A stretch of DNA of 32,370 bases, from positions 1 through 32,370 of the forward strand of contig JBBQEJ010000048.1 in assembly GCA_038320555.1 (NCBI GenBank), given 5' to 3'. The position numbers and the translations under genes are program-made. Position 1 is the first letter of the stretch. Every line of letters begins with the position of its first letter. Shown piece after piece: positions 1 to 7,429 of the stretch. Source of the DNA: JALZOC01 sp038320555 (GTDB lineage: Bacteria; Acidobacteriota; Vicinamibacteria; Vicinamibacterales; 2-12-FULL-66-21). The notes under the pieces are model-generated. The model was not told the DNA's origin and did no database searches. It saw nothing but the letters and a program-made list of their open reading frames with translations.

Positions 1-70
1 AATCCGCTTCGGGAAGCACGAGCGTCAGGGTGCGTGTGGGGTTTGACTCGCCGTTGATCATGCTTTGCAT
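1..70 (-). CDS. 5' end of an unidentified gene, cut by the window edge
   Basis: A minus-strand frame opens at ATG 68-70 and runs without a stop off the left edge, giving 23 residues that begin MQSMINGESN and continue with a beta-strand-like stretch (TLTLVLPEAD). A second in-frame ATG lies at 59-61. No convincing ribosome binding site precedes either; there is only a G-rich stretch about a dozen bases upstream of the first. The fragment is too short to assign a family. It is tandem with, and downstream of, the minus-strand UPF0173 gene, with the heptamer repeat array between them. Confidence 0.4.
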   Translation of the reverse strand, partial: MQSMINGESNPTRTLTLVLPEAD

Positions 71-188
71 GATAGAAAATCGCACCCCCGCGTGTCGCGC
101 ATAACTTTCTGATGGAATCGATGCATCAGGTAGATGGCCGACGCATTTGGGCCGTGCATAACAGCCATGCCCTGGACGCATGCTTCTT

Positions 189-370
189 CAGTTGCCAGTT
201 GCCAGTTGTCAGCTTCCAGTTTCCAGCGGGCCTGGAGTGGTAGCTGGTGTCCTGAAAGCTGAAAGCTGGCAACTGACGGCTGGAACCTGGAAGCAACTGG
301 CAACTGGCAACTGGTAACTGGCAACTGGCAACTGGTAACTGGTAACTGGTAGCTGGAAGCTGGCAGCTGG
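189..370. repeat. Heptanucleotide repeat array (NARCTGG) with inverted left part
   Basis: From 294 to 370 there are eleven uninterrupted 7-bp units of the form NARCTGG (CAACTGG, TAACTGG, TAGCTGG, AAGCTGG, CAGCTGG). The left part, 189-227, carries the same unit in reverse (CCAGTTG). It is a near reverse complement of 279-313, so the whole can fold into a stem of roughly 35 bp around a loop of about 50 nt. The array ends six bases before the stop codon of the UPF0173 gene. A second array of the same family lies at 13787-13896. A role as transcription terminator or recombination substrate is inference. The rest of the 71-376 spacer shows nothing gene-like. Confidence 0.9.
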
Positions 371-376
371 CAGCTT

Positions 377-1078
377 TTACTGCGCCGTTTCTCCTGGCTT
401 CAGCACCAGCACGTCGATCCCGAGCGGCTCGACGAGCTTTTTGAGCCGTTCAGGCGTGCCGGTCAGCACCGGGAACGTGCCGTAGTGCATGGGCACGATC
501 TGGCGAACGCCGAGCATTCGCGCCGCCACCGCGGCGCCCTCGGGGCCCATGGTGAAATGATCGCCTATCGGCAGAAAGCCGATCTGCGGGGCGTGCATCT
601 CCGCGATGAGCCGCATGTCACCGAAGACGGCGGTGTCCCCCGAAAAATAGAATGCCTGGTGATCCTCCATCCGGACAATGAAGCCGGCAGGCTGGCCGAG
701 GTACACGATCGTGTCGTTCTCGACCACGCTGCTCGTGTGGATTGCCGGCACCATCGTCACATCGAGTCCCGCAACCGAGACGGTGCCGCCGATCCCCATG
801 CCCTGGATGTTCTGGAGCCCCTTCCTCTCGAGCCAGAGCGCGAGTTCGTATACGGCGACCGCGGGCGCGCCCGTCGCCCGCGAGACCGCCGGGACGTCAC
901 TCGTGTGATCTGAATGACCGTGGGAGACGAGGATCAGATCGGCGGCGGTAATCTTCTTCATGTGTGGCGGGCACACCGGGTTCTGCTCGAGAAACGGATC
1001 GGTCACAATCCGCTTCCCTCCTGGCGTAGTAATCACGAACGTCGAATGCCCGTACCACGTGATGGAGAGCTTTTGCAT
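377..1078 (-). CDS. UPF0173-type metal-dependent hydrolase (metallo-beta-lactamase fold)
   Basis: A 233-residue protein of the UPF0173/YtkL-like branch of the metallo-beta-lactamase superfamily. It opens with the family's usual strand followed by WYGHSTF. It has the metal-binding HGHSDH motif near residues 53-58, a second His in VPAIHTSS, an Asp in YFSGDTAVF, and the C-terminal MHYGTFP histidine. Members are cytosolic, probably bind two metal ions, and have no settled substrate. An ATG at 1084 also exists, but the AGGGG at about 1086-1090 is only one base from it and seven bases from the ATG at 1078, so I choose 1078. The gene stands alone. Its 3' end abuts the heptamer array. The family is clear; the physiological role is unknown. 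Confidence 0.9.
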   Translation of the reverse strand: MQKLSITWYGHSTFVITTPGGKRIVTDPFLEQNPVCPPHMKKITAADLILVSHGHSDHTSDVPAVSRATGAPAVAVYELALWLERKGLQNIQGMGIGGTVSVAGLDVTMVPAIHTSSVVENDTIVYLGQPAGFIVRMEDHQAFYFSGDTAVFGDMRLIAEMHAPQIGFLPIGDHFTMGPEGAAVAARMLGVRQIVPMHYGTFPVLTGTPERLKKLVEPLGIDVLVLKPGETAQ

Positions 1079-1136
1079 CGCCATGCCCCTATTCTGCGAC
1101 TAGAGGTGGTTTCAAAGCCACTTCCGCCTGCCACGA

Positions 1137-1390
1137 CGACCTCGCGCAGAGAACGCCGAGACCGCGGAGAAGACAAGAAAGCAATGCGGCGGGCTACACG
1201 GGTCCGGCGACTCGTGCATCGCGCGAGCAGGGGGGCCACGAGGTCTCCTGAAACAAGCAGCGGTGGCTCACGGGCTGTTCGTTTCGGGAATCTCGTGGCC
1301 CTCCTGACGGACCAGAGGGGTCGCTCATCTGCCTCTGCGGCCTCTGCGCCCTCGGCGCGAGATCGTCTTCTCCGCGCAGCCGACGGGCGA
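1137..1390. repeat. Repeat-rich intergenic palindromic region
   Basis: The 338-bp gap between the divergent UPF0173 and lipA genes is mostly inverted-repeat sequence. Inner arms at about 1230-1262 and 1272-1303 match as imperfect reverse complements; both carry CCACGAG, GAAAC and a G-rich flank. Outer segments at about 1141-1175 and 1339-1381 carry degenerate GCAGAG/GCCGAG/GCGGAGAAGAC motifs in opposite orientation, though not fully collinear. Related motifs recur at 3163-3190 and 15350-15487, suggesting a dispersed palindromic element family. No gene is visible here. The lipA promoter lies at its right end. Confidence 0.6.
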
Positions 1391-1402
1391 AGTCGCGCAC
1401 GG

Positions 1403-1408
1403 TATAAT
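1403..1408 (+). promoter_or_regulatory. Candidate -10 box of lipA
   Basis: A perfect TATAAT lies nine bases before the first possible lipA ATG. No good -35 hexamer is seen 16-18 bp upstream. If used, transcription would begin around 1414-1416, making a start at 1417 leaderless, or giving a leader of about 17 nt for a start at 1432. Confidence 0.45.
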
Positions 1409-1416
1409 CGAGGTGC

Positions 1417-2337
1417 ATGCAGGCAATCCCGATGAACCTGATTCGGGGGCGGAAGAAGCGCGCGGACGACGTGCCGCGCGTGCCGAAGCCGGACTGGCTG
1501 AAGGTGCGGGCTCCCGGGTCGGAGAACTATCACCGGCTCAAGGGGCTGATGCGGACGCTTGGCCTGCACACCGTCTGCGAGGAAGCGAACTGTCCGAACA
1601 TCGGTGAGTGCTGGCATCATGGCACCGCCACGTTCATGATCCTGGGCGACACGTGCACGCGCTCGTGCGGGTACTGCAACGTCATCCACGGCGCGCCGAA
1701 ACCGCCGGATCCGCGCGAGCCGGCCCACGTCGCGAGCGCCGTCCACGCCATGGAACTCGCGCACGTCGTGATCACGTCGGTTGATCGTGATGACCTGCCG
1801 GATTTCGGCGCCGCGCATTTCGCGCAGACGATCGCCGAGACACGCGCCCGTATTCCGCACTGCCGCGTCGAAGTGCTGATTCCCGATTTCAAGGGAGATG
1901 AAGCGGCGCTTCGCACGGTGCTCGACGCCGGGCCGGACGTCCTCAACCACAACATCGAAACAGTGCCGCGGATGTACCGGATGGCGCGACCGGGTGGACG
2001 CTACGATCGCGCGCTTCAGCTGCTCGAGCGGTCACGCTCATACGCCCCTGACATCCCCACAAAGTCGGGCCTGATGGTCGGCCTTGGCGAAGAGTGGGAT
2101 GAGCTCGTCCAGACCCTTCGCGACCTGCGCACAGTCGGATGCCAGATGGTAACGATCGGACAATATCTCCGGCCGTCGCTGGCTAATCTGCCGATGACCC
2201 GGTACTACGCGCCGGGGGAGTTCGCTGAGTTGAAGCGCATCGGCATGGAGCTTGGCTTCGGCCACGTCGAATCAGGTCCCCTGGTGCGCAGCTCCTACCA
2301 TGCGCACGAGCAGGTGCAGGCGCTCGAGAATCCCTAA
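1417..2337 (+). CDS. lipA: Lipoyl synthase
   Basis: Radical SAM enzyme that inserts two sulfurs into octanoyl chains on lipoyl domains such as that of AceF in this window. All family marks are present in the 306-residue reading: the auxiliary-cluster cysteines C54, C59 and C65 (CX4CX5C), the radical SAM cysteines C80, C84 and C87 (CTRSCGYC), and the C-terminal RSSY (291-294), whose serine ligates the auxiliary cluster. Two starts are possible. ATG 1417 has an AGGTG immediately before it. ATG 1432 has AGG eight bases upstream and would give 301 residues. The final codons and stop lie inside a short heptamer repeat. No lipB or lplA is adjacent. The function is secure; only the start is uncertain. 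Confidence 0.96.
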   Translation: MQAIPMNLIRGRKKRADDVPRVPKPDWLKVRAPGSENYHRLKGLMRTLGLHTVCEEANCPNIGECWHHGTATFMILGDTCTRSCGYCNVIHGAPKPPDPREPAHVASAVHAMELAHVVITSVDRDDLPDFGAAHFAQTIAETRARIPHCRVEVLIPDFKGDEAALRTVLDAGPDVLNHNIETVPRMYRMARPGGRYDRALQLLERSRSYAPDIPTKSGLMVGLGEEWDELVQTLRDLRTVGCQMVTIGQYLRPSLANLPMTRYYAPGEFAELKRIGMELGFGHVESGPLVRSSYHAHEQVQALENP

Positions 2338-2368
2338 TCCGAATCCCGAATCCCGGATCCCGATCGCC
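2328..2368. repeat. Short heptamer array (GAATCCC-type) overlapping the lipA stop
   Basis: Units GAATCCC, TAATCC, GAATCCC, GAATCCC, GGATCCC and GATCGCC follow each other with a period of about seven bases. The lipA stop codon TAA (2335-2337) sits inside the array, so the repeat supplies the last residues of LipA. The period matches the other heptamer arrays here, but the unit sequence differs. Confidence 0.7.
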
Positions 2369-2387
2369 AATTCGCAATCATTGAGTC

Positions 2388-3065
2388 ATGCCAGATCTGG
2401 ACACGATTCGAAGCGCGATCGTCTCGTGCGACCGCTGCACGCGGCTGCGAACTTACTGCGACCGAGTCGCGCGCGACAAGAAGGCGGCCCATCGCGACGA
2501 CACGTACTGGGGGAGACCCGTTCCTGGATTCGGGGATCCAGCCGCGCGCGTGCTCGTCCTCGGCCTCGCGCCGGCCGCGCATGGCGCGAATCGAACAGGA
2601 CGCGTGTTCACCGGCGACGGCTCCGGAGATTTCCTCATGCGTGCCATGCACGCTGCCGGGTTCGCGAACATCCCGCCGTCTCAGCGCCCCGACGATGGAC
2701 TGACGTTGACCGGCGCTTACATCGCGGCAGCGGTCCGGTGCGCGCCGCCTGAAAACAAGCCGACATCGGATGAAATCGCGGCGTGCCATCCGCATCTTGT
2801 CGCGGAAGTTTCGGCGCTGACCGGCATTCGCGTCATCGTCGCGCTCGGGCGAATCGGCTTCGAGGCCGCCTGGCGTCTGCTCGGCGAACGTGGCATCGTG
2901 GTTCGCCCGAAGGCCCTGTTCGGCCATGGTTTGACGTACGAACCGCCAGGCGGTCCGGTCGTCATCGCCTCGTATCATCCCAGCCGTCAGAACACGAATA
3001 CGCGGAAGCTCACGCCGTCGATGCTCGAGGCGGTTTTCCACACGGCTCGGCTCGCGAACAGGTAG
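2388..3065 (+). CDS. Family 5 uracil-DNA glycosylase (UDGb), 4Fe-4S
   Basis: A 225-residue protein matching the type 5 (UDGb) uracil-DNA glycosylases, which excise uracil and some other deaminated bases. Four cysteines positioned for a 4Fe-4S cluster are C14, C17, C118 and C133. The catalytic-site motif GLAPAAHGANRTGR spans residues 59-72, followed by FTGDGSG. The C-terminal HPSRQNTNT motif is the DNA-intercalation loop region of this family. The start ATG 2388 follows the repeat-rich 50-bp spacer after lipA, and no strong ribosome binding site is seen. It is co-directional with lipA and may be read from the same promoter. There is no sign of truncation. Confidence 0.92.
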   Translation: MPDLDTIRSAIVSCDRCTRLRTYCDRVARDKKAAHRDDTYWGRPVPGFGDPAARVLVLGLAPAAHGANRTGRVFTGDGSGDFLMRAMHAAGFANIPPSQRPDDGLTLTGAYIAAAVRCAPPENKPTSDEIAACHPHLVAEVSALTGIRVIVALGRIGFEAAWRLLGERGIVVRPKALFGHGLTYEPPGGPVVIASYHPSRQNTNTRKLTPSMLEAVFHTARLANR

Positions 3066-3376
3066 CCCGTCAGGTCCCGGGGAGTTTCGGCACCTAGTCA
3101 AAAACAATGAACCCACGAACACAGCCTCGTGCGGATATCCGATGTCTGTGTGACTGTTTTCGCGCAGAGATCGCCGAAGCACGCAGAGCTCGGGGAATAT
3201 CTCCCGCGAGAGGTGCTTCGATGAAACAAACCAGGAGGAAGCGCACACTGGCGGAGATCGCTGGCACTCACGTTTGGTGGGATCGTGTTCGTCATCGGGC
3301 CGAACGACTGCTACACGCTGGAGTGGATCACTGAGCGGCTACCGAAATGTTCCACGACCCAAGCCCACCATCCAAG

Positions 3377-3450
3377 TGAGATTGAAAAGTCTCAACCAAA
3401 GCTGACACGCGTATGCGGGTTGCGCTTCAAACTGAAGCACCGCCGCAACC
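3377..3450 (+). promoter_or_regulatory. Two hairpins upstream of the cluster
   Basis: 3377-3394 forms a 7-bp stem (TGAGATT with AGTCTCA, one G-U pair) capped by a GAAA tetraloop. 3418-3450 forms a two-part stem: GGTTGC pairs with GCAACC, and inside it GCTTCA pairs with TGAAGC around a 3-nt loop, with six unpaired bases (3439-3444) on one side. Neither is followed by a U-run, so they are not typical intrinsic terminators. They lie just upstream of the candidate TTGACA at 3459. Confidence 0.4.
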
Positions 3451-3458
3451 TCAAGGTC

Positions 3459-3537
3459 TTGACAAACGCGCGCCTCACGACTTCTCATCCTTCCTTCAGC
3501 GAACCCTCACGACACCGGTCCACGCGTTCTCTATGCT
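3459..3537 (+). promoter_or_regulatory. Candidate tandem promoters of the biosynthetic operon
   Basis: The first candidate is a perfect TTGACA at 3459-3464 with a weak TCTCAT at 3483-3488 (18-bp spacer). The second is ACGACA at 3509-3514 with TATGCT at 3532-3537 (17-bp spacer), which would start transcripts near 3544, a little over 20 nt before the first ATG. Both match the housekeeping consensus only partly, so this is a suggestion. Confidence 0.3.
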
Positions 3538-3565
3538 GGCGGCAGTCAGAAAGGAGCGGAGCGCG

Positions 3566-4921
3566 ATGAAGATTACCCTGATCTCACCGAAAGGACCGCT
3601 GTATCGGCATCGGGGCGGCATTTTCCGGCGCTCGCTCCGTTACGCGCCGCTGACCCTGACCACACTGGCCTCGCTCGTTCCGTCCGACCTGAATCCGGAA
3701 TTCACCCTCGTGGACGAGGGAATCGATGATGTCGACCTCGATCTGCGCGCGGACGTGATCGGGATGACGGTCATCACCGGAACCGCGCCGCGCGCCTACG
3801 AGCTGGCCGCCCACTTCCGATCGCGCGGCATCCCGGTGATTCTTGGCGGGCCCCACGTGACGCTCGTGCCCGATGATGCCCAGCCGCACGCGGACAGCAT
3901 CGTCGTTGGCTACGCCGAAGATGCATGGCCGGCGGCGCTGCGTGATCTGGCGGCGGGGCGGCTCCGGCCGCGCTACGATCAGGAGGCCGGGCTGTCGCTC
4001 TCGGGCCGGCCGTTCCCGCGCCGCGATCTGCTGCCGGGCGGCAGGTTTCTCACGAACAACGTGTTCGAAGCAACGCGCGGCTGCATCCACAACTGCGACT
4101 TCTGCGTCGTGCCTGCCGCGTGGGGCAGGAAGCCCTACCAGAAGCCCGTCGAGGACGTTGTCGCGGACATCCGCCAGCACGGCGCGCGCAAGCTGATTTT
4201 CGTCGACCTCAACCTCATCGCCGACCGCGACTACGCCGCGCGGCTGTTCGAGGCCCTGACGCCGCTCTGCGTCCAATGGTACGGACTGTCGACGGTTCTA
4301 TTGGCCGACGATCTTCCGCTGTTGAGGCTCGCGGCGCGCAGCGGCTGCCGCGGCCTTCTGCTGGGCTTCGAGTCAATCATCGCCGGCAACCTGCGCGACT
4401 CCAGCAAAGTCTTCAACAGACCGGCTCACTTCAAGCGCGTCGTCGAGTTGCTGCACTCGCACGCCGTCGCGGTCTACGGGTGCTTCGTGTTCGGGATGGA
4501 CCACGACACTCCGGATGTCTTCCTGGAGACCGCGAGATTCGCGGTCGACGCGGGCATCGATCTGCCACGGTTCGCGATCGTGACACCGTTCCCGGGTACC
4601 GCGCTGCACCGGCGTCTGGAACGGGAGGGACGCATCCTCACCCGCAACTGGGAACTGTACGACGGCCAGCACGTCGTCTTTCAGCCGGCGCAGATGAGCG
4701 TGCGGCAGTTGCAGGAAGGGGCCGAGCGGGCGTGGCGACACGCGTATTCGATTCCCTCGATCGCGCGCCGCCTGCGATCGTCGCCGGCCTCGAAGTGGGT
4801 CGCGCTCAGCGCCAATCTCGGTTACTGGTACTACGCCCACAACCTGGAACGCTTCTACAACTGTGACTGGATTATCGGCGAAAGCGCGCGGACGGCGCCT
4901 GACGTGGCGGAGGCATCCTGA
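3566..4921 (+). CDS. B12-binding-domain radical SAM enzyme 1
   Basis: A 451-residue protein. The N-terminal part (about 1-130) is a Rossmann-like cobalamin-binding domain with the typical GGPHVTLVPDD and VVGYAEDAWP segments. A radical SAM core follows, with the 4Fe-4S cysteines C173, C177 and C180 (RGCIHNCDFC). TPFPGT near 340-345 starts the C-terminal region seen in HpnJ/BchE-like members. Such enzymes methylate unactivated carbons or carry out other radical rearrangements; the substrate cannot be read from sequence. The start ATG 3566 has AAGGAG nine bases upstream. An upstream extension to 3413 is open but has no domain content. It is the first gene of the ten-gene cluster, ends 25 bp before its paralogue, and the two have exactly the same length. 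Confidence 0.9.
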   Translation: MKITLISPKGPLYRHRGGIFRRSLRYAPLTLTTLASLVPSDLNPEFTLVDEGIDDVDLDLRADVIGMTVITGTAPRAYELAAHFRSRGIPVILGGPHVTLVPDDAQPHADSIVVGYAEDAWPAALRDLAAGRLRPRYDQEAGLSLSGRPFPRRDLLPGGRFLTNNVFEATRGCIHNCDFCVVPAAWGRKPYQKPVEDVVADIRQHGARKLIFVDLNLIADRDYAARLFEALTPLCVQWYGLSTVLLADDLPLLRLAARSGCRGLLLGFESIIAGNLRDSSKVFNRPAHFKRVVELLHSHAVAVYGCFVFGMDHDTPDVFLETARFAVDAGIDLPRFAIVTPFPGTALHRRLEREGRILTRNWELYDGQHVVFQPAQMSVRQLQEGAERAWRHAYSIPSIARRLRSSPASKWVALSANLGYWYYAHNLERFYNCDWIIGESARTAPDVAEAS

Positions 4922-4946
4922 TTCATTGGGGGTCAGCGGTGATGAC

Positions 4947-6302
4947 ATGCGATTGACGCTCATTCATCCTTGCATCGGGCGCAAGCCGGGACAGCGTTAC
5001 ATCCGGTCGTGGCAGATGGAACCCCTGCCGCCGGCGACGATCGCGGGGCTCACGCCCTCCGGCGTCGAGGTGCGCTTCTATGACGATCGAATGGAGCTCA
5101 TCCCGTACGACGAGGCTACCGACCTCGTCGCAATCAGCGTCGAGACGTACACGGCGAAACGCGCGTATCAGATCGCCAGCGAGTACCGTCGGCGCGGGGT
5201 GCCGGTCGTCATGGGCGGTTTCCATCCGAGCCTGTGCCCGGACGAAGTCACCGAGTATGCCGAAGCGATTGTCGTCGGGGAAGCGGAAGCCGTCTGGCCG
5301 ACACTCGTCGACGATTTCCGTCACGGCCGGCTGGAACGTGTTTATCGCTCGACGTCACGGCCGTCCTTGAAAGGACTGCGGCCGGATCGCCGCATCTTTC
5401 GCGGTAAGCGTTACCTCGCTTTGGGACTCGTCGAAGCCGGCCGCGGGTGTCACTTCCGCTGTGACTTCTGCGCCGTTCAGGCGATGTTCGGCGCAACGCA
5501 GACGCGCCGGCCGCTCGACGAGATCATCTCCGAGATCGCGTCCATCCGCCACACGAAGAAGCTTTTCTTCTTCGTGGACGACAACATCACGTCCAATCTT
5601 TCCCAGGCAAAGGAATTTCTGAGAGCCCTCGCACCGCTCGGCATTCGCTGGGTCAGCCAGTCCAGCATCAACGCGGCGCACGATGAAGAATTTCTGTCGT
5701 TGCTTGCGCGAAGCGGTTGCCAGGGCGTGCTCATCGGATTCGAGAGCCTCGAGCCTGCCGCCCTGGCGGCGATGAACAAGAGCTTCAACGCGATGCGCGG
5801 CGGTTACGAGGTCGCCCTCGCGAACCTGCGACGGCACCGGCTTCGGCTGTACGGCACGTTCATTTTCGGGTACGACGCTGACACCCCGGACAGCTTCCGG
5901 CGTTCCGTGGAGTTCGCTGAAGCGCATCGCCTCTACATTGCCGCCTTCAACCATCTGACGCCGTTCCCCGGTACACCGTTGTATGCGAGGCTTGCCGCCG
6001 AGAACCGCCTGCTCTTCGAACGCTGGTGGCTCGACGACCGCTATCGGTACAACATGGTGCCGTTCAAACCGTCGTCGATGAGCGCCGACACGCTGGAGCG
6101 CCATTGCCTCGAGGCGCGGCGGTCGTTCTACGCATGGCCGAGCATCGCGCGCCGCGGCCTCGACCCGGTGAACCGTTCCGATTTCTTCATGTTCCGAAAC
6201 TTTTTTCCGATCAACGGCATGCTGCGAGTGGATACGAACCGCCGCGACGGTTTTCCGCTGGGAGACGAAGCATGGCACGAACGGCTGCTGCGCGCGCACT
6301 GA
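4947..6302 (+). CDS. B12-binding-domain radical SAM enzyme 2
   Basis: A 451-residue paralogue of the preceding gene with the same order of parts: a cobalamin-binding Rossmann domain with GGFHPSLCPDE and VVGEAEAVWP (about 90-118), radical SAM cysteines C168, C172 and C175 (RGCHFRCDFC), and TPFPGT in the C-terminal third. Sequence outside the motifs has diverged well beyond a recent duplication, so the two probably do different steps or form a heteromeric pair. I start it at ATG 4947 (MRLTLIHP), which aligns with the start of enzyme 1; the ribosome binding site is weak. Its end overlaps the start of the next gene by 31 bases. Substrate unknown. Confidence 0.9.
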   Translation: MRLTLIHPCIGRKPGQRYIRSWQMEPLPPATIAGLTPSGVEVRFYDDRMELIPYDEATDLVAISVETYTAKRAYQIASEYRRRGVPVVMGGFHPSLCPDEVTEYAEAIVVGEAEAVWPTLVDDFRHGRLERVYRSTSRPSLKGLRPDRRIFRGKRYLALGLVEAGRGCHFRCDFCAVQAMFGATQTRRPLDEIISEIASIRHTKKLFFFVDDNITSNLSQAKEFLRALAPLGIRWVSQSSINAAHDEEFLSLLARSGCQGVLIGFESLEPAALAAMNKSFNAMRGGYEVALANLRRHRLRLYGTFIFGYDADTPDSFRRSVEFAEAHRLYIAAFNHLTPFPGTPLYARLAAENRLLFERWWLDDRYRYNMVPFKPSSMSADTLERHCLEARRSFYAWPSIARRGLDPVNRSDFFMFRNFFPINGMLRVDTNRRDGFPLGDEAWHERLLRAH

Positions 6303-7429
6303 GCATGACCGGCGCCTCACCCGCACGCCGTTTCGACGTCGGACTTGCCTGCGCCGCCGACGACGAGCGGGTCCGGCGCCTGCTCCGGGAGCACGCTCTG
6401 CCTGGAGATGTCGCCCTGACGTTCGAGCGTGAGCCCGACGGCGCGATGGCCGCGGGCATTGAAGGAGACGTGCACCAGACGATCGTGGCCCGTGGGCGCG
6501 ATGTCGGCGAGATCGCCGGGATCGCGAGCCGCGCCGAACGCGATGTGTTCCTGAACGGCCGGCCCGCACGGCTCGGCCATCTGGGCCAGCTCCGCGCCGA
6601 CTTCCGCGGCCATCGCGTGGCCGCTCTGCTCGACGACGGCTTCGCCTTCTGCCGCACGCTGCACGAACAAGGAAATGTTGTCGCCTATCTGACCGCCATC
6701 GTCGCCGACAATCACGCCGCGCGGAGGCTGTTGTGTGGCCTTCGATCGCCTTCAGCGCCGCGTTTCATCCGAGCGGGAGGCCTGGTGACACTGGCAATCC
6801 CGCGCCTGTGGGGTCGACGGCTTCGCGGTTCCACCGGCATCGAGGTCCGGCGGGGATCTATCGAGCTGCTGCAGGACATCGTGGCGTGCCTCGACCGCAA
6901 CGGCCGCCGCTACCAGTTCACGCCCCGCTGGACGATCGAAGATCTCCGTTCTGCGCAGCGAACGCCCGGACTCGAGCCTCGGGATTTTCTCGTCGCGATC
7001 GCCGGAGGTCGGGTGGTGGGCTGTGCGGCGACGTGGGATCAACGCGCTTTCAAGCAAGTGGTTGTACGCGGCTATTCGCGCCGGCTGGCTAGATGGCGGC
7101 GCGTTGTGAATCTGGCCGGACCCTGGGCCGGCGTCCCCGCGCTGCCCGCCGTTGGACGTCCGCTCGAGTTCGTCTACCTGTCACATGTAGCGGTCGATGA
7201 CGATCGGCCGGACGTGACCGCGGCGCTCATCTCGGAGGCTCGGCGCCGGCTCCCGGTCGACGTGAATTACATCATCACGGCATTCGCCGAAGACAGCCCG
7301 ATGCTGGCCGCCGCCGGTCGTCACCGCACGTATCGCAGCGAGCTCTATCTGGCCTGCTGGGCCGACGGACAGCGCCTGGTGGAGTCCATCGACGCCAGGC
7401 CGCCACATCCGGAGGTAGCGATTCTATGA
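6272..7429 (+). CDS. GNAT-like acyltransferase, large
   Basis: A 385-residue protein. Residues of about 15-155 resemble a GNAT N-acetyl/acyltransferase domain, with GHLGQLRADFRGHRVAALL in the place of the acyl-CoA-binding motif A. The C-terminal half ends in a second region that could be a degenerate GNAT repeat (YLSHVAVDDDRPDVTAALI). ATG 6272 has GGAG with seven-base spacing and is preferred over ATG 6305, which has none; it overlaps the upstream gene by 31 bases. The stop TGA overlaps the next start as ATGA, implying translational coupling. The donor (CoA or carrier protein) and acceptor are unknown. The cluster context suggests acylation of an amine. Family assignment rests on motif shape and is moderate. 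Confidence 0.65.
   Translation: MARTAAARALSMTGASPARRFDVGLACAADDERVRRLLREHALPGDVALTFEREPDGAMAAGIEGDVHQTIVARGRDVGEIAGIASRAERDVFLNGRPARLGHLGQLRADFRGHRVAALLDDGFAFCRTLHEQGNVVAYLTAIVADNHAARRLLCGLRSPSAPRFIRAGGLVTLAIPRLWGRRLRGSTGIEVRRGSIELLQDIVACLDRNGRRYQFTPRWTIEDLRSAQRTPGLEPRDFLVAIAGGRVVGCAATWDQRAFKQVVVRGYSRRLARWRRVVNLAGPWAGVPALPAVGRPLEFVYLSHVAVDDDRPDVTAALISEARRRLPVDVNYIITAFAEDSPMLAAAGRHRTYRSELYLACWADGQRLVESIDARPPHPEVAIL

Larger units (their letters stand above)
3066..3565. other. 500-bp gene-free leader before the biosynthetic cluster
   Basis: I see no supported gene. The short frames here have no family resemblance. The region contains a degenerate GCAGAG-type repeat (about 3163-3190) with a small hairpin at 3189-3210, two further hairpins (3377-3394 and 3418-3450) and two candidate promoters before the first cluster gene. 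No cobalamin-riboswitch B12 box was recognised, although the first two genes probably bind B12. Confidence 0.5.

Noticed and set aside
189..370. CRISPR-like direct repeats
   Set aside because: Units are 7 bp and contiguous, with no unique spacers and no cas genes nearby.
3254..3270. Second sigma-54-like site (TGGCACTCACGTTTGG)
   Set aside because: The -12 GC is missing at the required spacing (TG instead), and no gene starts just after it.
3107..3334. Small open frame of 75 codons before the cluster
   Set aside because: It runs through repeat-type sequence, has no ribosome binding site and no recognisable domain.
3066..3565. Possible cobalamin riboswitch ahead of the B12 radical SAM genes
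   Set aside because: No B12-box sequence or the usual multi-stem arrangement was recognised; only two simple hairpins are present.
5355..6569. Long open frame of 404 codons antisense to the second radical SAM gene
   Set aside because: It is Arg-rich with no domain pattern, as expected for the opposite strand of a high-GC gene; the plus strand has clear motifs.
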